Below are positions 57,993 to 64,000 of a stretch of 64,000 bases of DNA, piece by piece. The translations under genes and the position numbers were made by a program. The notes beneath the pieces were generated by a model that saw only the letters and a program-made list of their open reading frames with translations, did not search any database and was not told the DNA's origin. Position 1 is the first letter of the stretch; every line of letters begins with the position of its first letter. Source of the stretch: Saccharina japonica (Eukaryota; Sar; Phaeophyceae; Laminariales; Laminariaceae); NCBI GenBank assembly GCA_008828725.1, contig MEHQ01004543.1, positions 186,001 to 250,000 on the forward strand, given 5' to 3'.

Positions 57993-60973
57993 CTAGTCCC
58001 AGCCCTCGAACAGTAGGAGGTGCGTAATGTCGGCACGTCCATGCTGTCGTCTAGCACGAGAAAAAATCGAAACCGGCATCCCAAGGAAGAACTCATAGCT
58101 TCGGCTCACCGCATCGTAGTCCAGAGAAAACCCGAACGCCAGATTCCCTAATTCTTCCGAGTTGTCGATAGACCAGTTGCTACGTAAGGTAGCTCCGTGG
58201 TCTGGGTCCACCACAGTCAACGAACCCTGTGGTGATGGGCCGTGAGGGCGGAGTTGATGAGGCATTAGTGGACAAGAGGGCGACATGGGCAATGTCGCAT
58301 TTGGCGCAATTTAGCTGTCCCTGCCCACGTTCTCCCCGCACGTACGAATTTAAGTTTTGTGCCTGTTGTCCAAACTGAGCTCCCAAGACATTGTCAAGTA
58401 ACTCACTAGCATTAGAGTCCCAAAACATTTCAAGCACCTCGCTAGCATTGGAATCATGGTGATGGACCAAAGTTAACATGATCAACGAAAACAACGACGT
58501 GATGGAGGACCCGTGGTTGGCTTCGGCGAGGATACTCAAAACCAACAAAACCAACAAAAACCATGAACGCCCGGTGCTGTGAAAGAGGGAACATGACATC
58601 ATTCCAGCAAATGGACAACCCGACAAAAAGCCAACGGCATCATAAGCGAAAACAACAGGCTATTCCTAGCTGTCTGCCTGGTTGGTGAAAACCCAATGTG
58701 CTCCGTCCCGGCATTATAGGGATGCGAGGGTCTATGGCCATACGACTACGGCCGTGCACGACATGAGTACACCCCCCCCCCCTGGTGTTTTTACGTGTTG
58801 CGTACCTTCTGAGCCACATTCGCTTCATGCCCTTGACAAGCTGCTGCTGGTGTTTCGCTTGCCGCAGGCACTTCGTCCCTAACGAGAGGCAGCGCAGGGC
58901 TTTCACGAGTGACAGACGCGGTGGGCATCGGCCTTGTTTCCCCACTTCCCCCGTTCCTTGAAACCGCACTCGTCAACAACCCAGATGAAACTTGTCGGAT
59001 GGCTGCCGCTTGCTTCCCAGCGCTCTTCGCTTGGTAGGAAACGACCCCCGCAGGTTCCACCCCAAGTTTTGAGCCGCCCTGCGACCTCCGATTTCTGTGC
59101 AGGTCTGCAGTTGAGCCGAGCGCGGCGGAACTTCTCGCGTTGGAGTCAGAATCTCGCAAGTCGGCCACCGAAGCACCCGCCACGCGATCAGTCACGTCTT
59201 CTGAGCTTTCTGGGCTTCTGCGTCGAGACGGCGACTGCTGGGTGCTCCTCGCTGTAGCGTCTTCCAGAGGGCGGGAAGTGCGTGACGTCGAAACACGCTG
59301 CATAGCAGTACCTGAGAGGTTTTGACGCGTGCTGGAAGGCCCATTCGCGGGAGGCGCGACAGCGGGATGCTTCACGCCCTCGCGGTCCCAAGCCGTCGGC
59401 AAAGGTTTAGGCCGCGAATTTTCGTCCAAGATCGTCCCAATAACCCTTGGGGCTTGCCGTTTCCCGGCAGGGGCATCGCACGCGTCACCTGTCGCCGGGT
59501 CGAGGCCAGGAGCACCACCTACTCCGGACGTAGTTTGAACTGGGATCAATGGCGTTTTCGACGTGGCTTCTAGCTTACTAGCTTCGGTACCAATGCGGTG
59601 TACCGCGCCTACCCGTTGCGTTTCTGAAAGCCGTTCTGCGCGCTGGCGTTGAGTCCGTTGATGTTTCGCTACCGGCTCGCGACTTGCCTCGTGGTCTAAC
59701 GCGGGCTCGGGCGAGAGCGATCGGGGGTTTTCTGGCGGGAGGCTCCGTTTCGAGGAGGGAGTAGCACAAGGGCTGACATGTGCCGTCTCCTGCACACCCT
59801 GCAAGCGACGACTGCCTACCTCCACTCCACCGCTTGTCCTTCGTTCGCCGTCGGAGTTGTTGGAGCCAGACGCAACAGCTTTAAGGGTAGTCGGGCGCTT
59901 TGACGAAGAAGCGTCAATTCCCCCAACGCCCAATGCTTCAGCAGCACCATGACCACCTACCGCAGTACCAGCCTTGCAAACTTCTAAATCTACGGCAGGT
60001 GTCGCCGTCGCCGAAACCCCAAGGAACAGATCCTGTGGCTTTGACCGCGAGGGTGGGGTATCTATGCAAGGGTCCTGTGGCAACCTCGGGCAAGACTCTC
60101 GAGCCCGTTCGCCACCCCCAGATGACACAGCAGAGGCCACAGGTGCGGGCTCCTGGACGTTCAAAGCTCTGCGGGCTGGCTGAAGGCGAGAAAATATTTC
60201 GAGGAAGCGATCAGCTCTGGTAGAAGACGAGGTGAGAACCTTGCCTTCCTTGCAACTCAGCTCGGTGTCAGCAATCGGTGGGGCTTCCCCTTCACCATTT
60301 TCTTCCCGCGCACCTGCGCTAGCGTCAACTCCGCGCGACGGGAACCGCCTGAGGGTGAGATGACCATCCCCGTCTCCCCAGCAGTCATCGTCGCCGTCAT
60401 CTTGCCAAAATCCAAACCGCCCTCGCTGCTCAGCGCTGGGGCGCGTGCCCCACAAAGCCGGCCGAGGTCGCACACGACGATTCCCGCCGCCTATCACCCT
60501 CCGCCCGTCCCGGCCAACCCCACCGCCGTAAACCCTCTCGCACCCGTCGCTGCATTCACCACTCCCGCCACAATCATCACAAGGACCGTCACCATCCAAG
60601 GTCTCGTTAGGGGTGGCTTTCGGAAAGAGGGATGTGCCGAGCCGCCCCGCGCTCCGCGCCGTCCCATCACCGAAGGCCGCTAGCACGTGTGAGAGCTGTA
60701 CCCGCGCTATTTCGTCGAGCGCGTGCTCCTCGCCTCCTTTTTGATCTTTGGTCGTCTTGGCAGCAGACGCTGCCGTGGAGTCGCGCACCACTTGGGGCCC
60801 TCTTGGTCGGGAGAGCAAGCCCCGACGACGTGCTGAAGCTGGTTGTGCCACACCGGAGGGAGATTGGTTGGTCGGACTGGACAAGCGAGACTCGCGAGGT
60901 TTTCCGTTGGACTGGGCCTTATCCTTGATGTGGCGACGGCTCTGAGCACTGTCGGCCTTCTTTAGGATCGAGC
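57993..60973 (-). CDS. Large low-complexity protein of unknown function, partial (5' end not found)
   Basis: A 2,168-nt open exon at 58806-60973 begins after a good acceptor (TTGCACAG) and ends at AAG/GTACGC. It encodes about 722 residues rich in Ser, Arg, Pro, Gly and Ala, with basic stretches (RRRGLLSRPRG, KHQRTQRQRAERL) and a Gly/Asp/Cys patch (CDDCGGSGECSDGCE). No catalytic domain is recognised; it looks like a disordered nuclear or scaffold protein. A phase-0 acceptor at 58227 opens a 77-residue candidate last exon 57993-58226 containing SIDNSEELGNLAFGFSLDYD and ending in LLLFEGWD. That last exon could instead belong to a separate small gene starting at 58626, whose frame shows a signal-peptide-like run (SWFLLVLLVLSILAEA). 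The upstream exon carrying the start codon was not found. Confidence 0.5.
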
Positions 60974-63699
60974 CTGTGCAACACACACAATAAAACAGGA
61001 GTTGAGAAATAATTTGGGATTTCAGGGATAGGGATCTTGGAAGAACAGCATCGAGACTGACAAAAACACAGCGCAAAGGCTGTGGCGAAAGTCAAGCACA
61101 CAGGTGTCCAGCAAACGAATGCCTGCGATGCCACAGCGTCAACTCATAGCTAGCAGTTCAAATTTTGGCAATGCGCAAGGTCGCATGTTTATCACTGCTA
61201 CGTAAAGGAATAGTGCCATGTAAACAGCAAATAGGTAATACTCACTGCTGTTATGCACAAATACGAGGACACCTGGTAAGCACTACGTACATATAGCATG
61301 CAGCTTATATGCTCGAATTTTGTTACGATACAGTCGTGAGTCCATACATATTTCATGTACCGTCCTTACGCACCATCCTAACTTAGATGTGAGCGAAACT
61401 ACAGTCAGATCTGTTGAATGAAGCTTCGCAGTTTTTTTTTTGGGTGTATGTAGACTTTCTGACAAGACCAAATCTCAGCACCATACACCGAACAGCTAGA
61501 CAGCGACCGCCGATTCCACCGCAGCCCTCATTTGGCACACACCGCACGGACGCCCGCGCTAATTTCGTGGCATTGGGCTGCTGTCATGGCTCCCCGTCCG
61601 TGTGATATTTTCCAGTGAACATACCTGGGTTTCGGTAATTTTCAATTTCACAGTGTTGATACTACGACCTCGAGCCACTCAGATTCGCAACGACATTCGT
61701 CTGACAAGTGCGTTCACGCTCTCCCTCATATCACAAGGTCTATGTGCAGCATTCATTCCGTGCTTGGCATCATCTGTGTTCGGGGTCGGTAATCCATACT
61801 CATTAGGATCTACCAGTAAGGACGGTAGCAAGTTGTATAGGATTTCATGCACATTTGCAGGCGTTGTGAGGACTATTCACTTTGACAGGTTGAGCATCGA
61901 GGCTCCACCCTCCCACGTTCTGCCCTCTACTTAGTACAACAATATAAAACATATCATCAGGACGCGGGGCCGTCAGGCTATGCGGACCGGAGACTTACGA
62001 ACACACTGTTAACGGTGATTCAATCGGTCTGGTACAAGCTAATCCAAGACGTCTATCAATGGGTTGGCTCACGAGAAGCCCGGCACCGAAGCACACGATG
62101 TTCGACGCGAGGTCAAAGACGATGCAGGAGAGCCAGGCGTCCTTGATAGACGCCATGAAGAACATGAGTGCCGAACTCACGAGGAGCAACGCTCAATCGG
62201 AGTCCGGCGGCATTGAGGGAAGCGCCACTGTAGGGGAGAGCCCTGCTGGGGCAGGACCCGCACAAGATGCAGGGATGGAGCCAATTTGAGCGTGTAGGAG
62301 ACTCGCGAAATTTAGGAGCACTGGGACGGACAGATGCTGTTCCAGTCGAGGTTGGCCCGGAGAGGGATCAGCCAGACCACCCAGGGAGGGCTGGAGAGAG
62401 GGGTTTAGACCCCAGGAATGGATTTGGTTGGTGGTTTCGGTGTGCCTTCTTTACGCTATTTGGGTTTCAAACACTCTGCTGTACCAGTACAGTGGGCTGA
62501 AATACGATTCCACGCCATGGACGAGCGACGTGCGTTACTACTCGCAAACAATAGGTAGGCTGCTTGGGGGTTCTCGTGTCGGGGGAATTAGACACCGAGA
62601 ACGACGTACTTGTCGGTAGGTGGTTTACCCCCGAATGCGTCCACACGAGCACTCTACGTATGATAGCATGGAATTTCTTGACGGCGGCTTTCACGACCTA
62701 GAGGGACAAAAACATACCGCATAGGTGTGTTTCGTCGACGGGAGCGTGGGACGGTCTCCTCTCGTGGTACGGTTTCACTGCGGTTGCTTTTCTTCGGGCT
62801 CGTACGAGTACGACGAGAAGCGAAGGCAACTCGCTGCTCGAGGCATCAACCTCCTGGCCACGAAAGCACAGCAGCAGCAGTCGGCTTTCACGACTTGGGA
62901 CACGGGGGTAGCCTTGCCCTTGGGTGGCGGGGTCAACTCCAAGCGCCTGTGTGTGGTTGCAGCCGCTGGATATTTTGTGCTTCGTTTGAAACATCTCAGC
63001 AGCAGCAGAGACCGTTGTCATGCACGAGGTACGGGTTCTAAAATAGAGAGCCATGAGTGACGAGAGTACAGCAGCATCGGCTTTCACTATAAATAGGAGG
63101 CTGGCCCCGCAAGGGAAGCTGCTGCTTCGTGTTGTTAACGCCGCTAGGCCTCTGTGGACGTCGCCTGGAAAACGGGGTGGCCCTGCGATTGGATGGCGGG
63201 GCCGGCCCCAAGCGCTGGTGGTGTAGTTGCAGATCAAGACGAGGAATTAATGCGGAATTTCTGAAAATGCTCAGCAGCTTGCTGGCAGATGCGAGATTTC
63301 TCACATATTCGCTGAACAGTTTGACCGTTTGCACTTTCTTTCCGAAAAATAAAAAAATACCAGGTGGTCACCAAATCCCACACATACGACGATGATTAGG
63401 TCAGCCTCACACGTCCAATTTGTGATGAAATTACGTGGAAACCCTATATTGCGACGCTTCGAACTACAAAAATTGGTGCCCGGGAAACCTTGCCCCGGCG
63501 AGTCACCGACCTCTTATCCTTCTTGAGGAATGCATATAGAACAGGCAACATGCGTGACCGACGTATCCAGCTTTCATCAAAGCCAATTTTAACAAACCCG
63601 AAACAAACCCGAAATAAGCGAAACATAACCTACTGCTGTAGACCGACGGCGGCCTTGAAGACGCCTCAGACCCGAAACCAAGATGCAACCTGAATTACA
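60974..63699. other. Gene-poor right end with weak exon candidates
   Basis: No firm gene. Plus-strand candidates at 62.06-62.55 kb are listed separately. At 62890-63230 two diverged direct copies of a GC-rich unit (GGCGGGGTCAACTCCAAGCG and GGCGGGGCCGGCCCCAAGCG) sit about 250 bp apart. Confidence 0.4.
62059..62289 (+). CDS. Weak exon candidate, helical 76-residue frame
   Basis: An ATG-started frame encodes an Arg/Lys-rich start, then DARSKTMQESQASLIDAMKN, likely an amphipathic helix, and a Gly/Ala/Glu tail to TGA. About 120 bp further on, 62410-62547 has another frame with a membrane-helix-like run (WLVVSVCLLYAIWVSNTLLY) ending at a possible donor. They could be exons of one small membrane protein gene. 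No family recognised. Confidence 0.25.
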   Translation: MGWLTRSPAPKHTMFDARSKTMQESQASLIDAMKNMSAELTRSNAQSESGGIEGSATVGESPAGAGPAQDAGMEPI

Positions 63700-64000
63700 G
63701 CATCCTTTCACAGATGCTCCGAGTACCTTGGAGTAAAGTAAGGAGTATTGGAGATGAAATGCTTCAGGTACCTTGTGTCCTCGGAGTATTTCGGGGTTCG
63801 ATACTTCGGGATACTGCTCGTACTCGGAGTATTTCGGGTATGAACACTCTCGATACTGCTTGTACTTGGAGTATTTCGGGGCCCGATACTGCGGGTACTC
63901 CCTGTACTCGCAGTATTTGGGGCTTCAGTACTGCTCATACTCCAAGTACTCCGAGTATTCAGGCCGCCAGTACTCTAATACTCTAAGTACTCGGAGTACG
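63700..64000. repeat. Degenerate minisatellite, period about 43 bp, reaching the window end
   Basis: Copies of CGGAGTATTTCGGGG and GATACTGCGGGTACTC alternate from about 63.72 kb to the last base. Open frames on both strands (Thr/Ser-rich) are a by-product of the repeat. The array probably continues beyond the window. Confidence 0.8.

Noticed and set aside
63708-63986. Thr/Ser-rich frames at the window end
   Set aside because: They are translations of the 43-bp minisatellite and occur on both strands.
1-64000. CRISPR array, phage or bacterial defence system
   Set aside because: No short regularly spaced repeats with unique spacers and no prokaryotic gene organisation; the window is intron-rich eukaryotic DNA.

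Overview
This is a nuclear genome window from a eukaryote with long, repeat-filled, spliceosomal introns. No bacterial operons, CRISPR arrays or rRNA genes were seen. Intron size, GT-AG junctions, a mitochondrial-type acyl carrier protein with a targeting peptide, a tubulin-tyrosine-carboxypeptidase-like gene and a microsatellite style rich in CAGCAGTA and GTACGTAC point to a photosynthetic stramenopile. A brown alga of the Ectocarpus type is my best guess, but that assignment is inference.

Layout. 1-7.8 kb has no convincing gene and holds inverted-repeat (MITE-like) elements and a minisatellite. 7.8-19.4 kb is a tandem array followed by a 5,480-bp block (8170-13649) repeated almost perfectly at 13955-19434; one mismatch was noticed. 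Each copy carries an APP1-type phosphatidate-phosphatase exon fragment (minus strand), a C-terminal exon of an unknown gene (plus strand) and three inverted-repeat elements. 19.8-26.0 kb is a four-exon plus-strand gene for a 275-residue protein of unknown function. 28.0-32.4 kb (minus) is a three-exon CCR4/nocturnin-like nuclease homologue with an inserted fibronectin III domain and altered metal-site residues. 33.1-37.3 kb (plus) is a four-exon MATCAP/DUF1704 metallopeptidase. 38.5-41.4 kb (minus) is a three-exon mitochondrial acyl carrier protein, head to head with a two-exon NPPY-type methyltransferase gene (41.6-43.8 kb, plus). 45.7-51.5 kb (minus) is an HCNGP/SAP30BP-family gene with a 4.1-kb intron containing two MITEs. 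52.35-52.59 kb is a GC-rich inverted repeat with a telomere-type tract in its loop. 54.8-57.8 kb (minus) is a four-exon gene with two Rad18/UBZ-like zinc fingers. 58.0-61.0 kb (minus) is a large low-complexity gene of unknown role. 61-64 kb is mostly intergenic with weak exon candidates and a terminal minisatellite.

Gene models were built by hand: exons were joined only where GT/AG sites, reading phase and (where recognised) family alignment agreed. All remain predictions without transcript evidence. The genes are unrelated housekeeping or regulatory functions and do not form an obvious pathway. The most unusual items are the near-identical tandem duplication with gene fragments, the CCR4-FN3 protein with replaced catalytic residues, the telomere tract inside an inverted repeat, and short palindromic words repeated far above chance.
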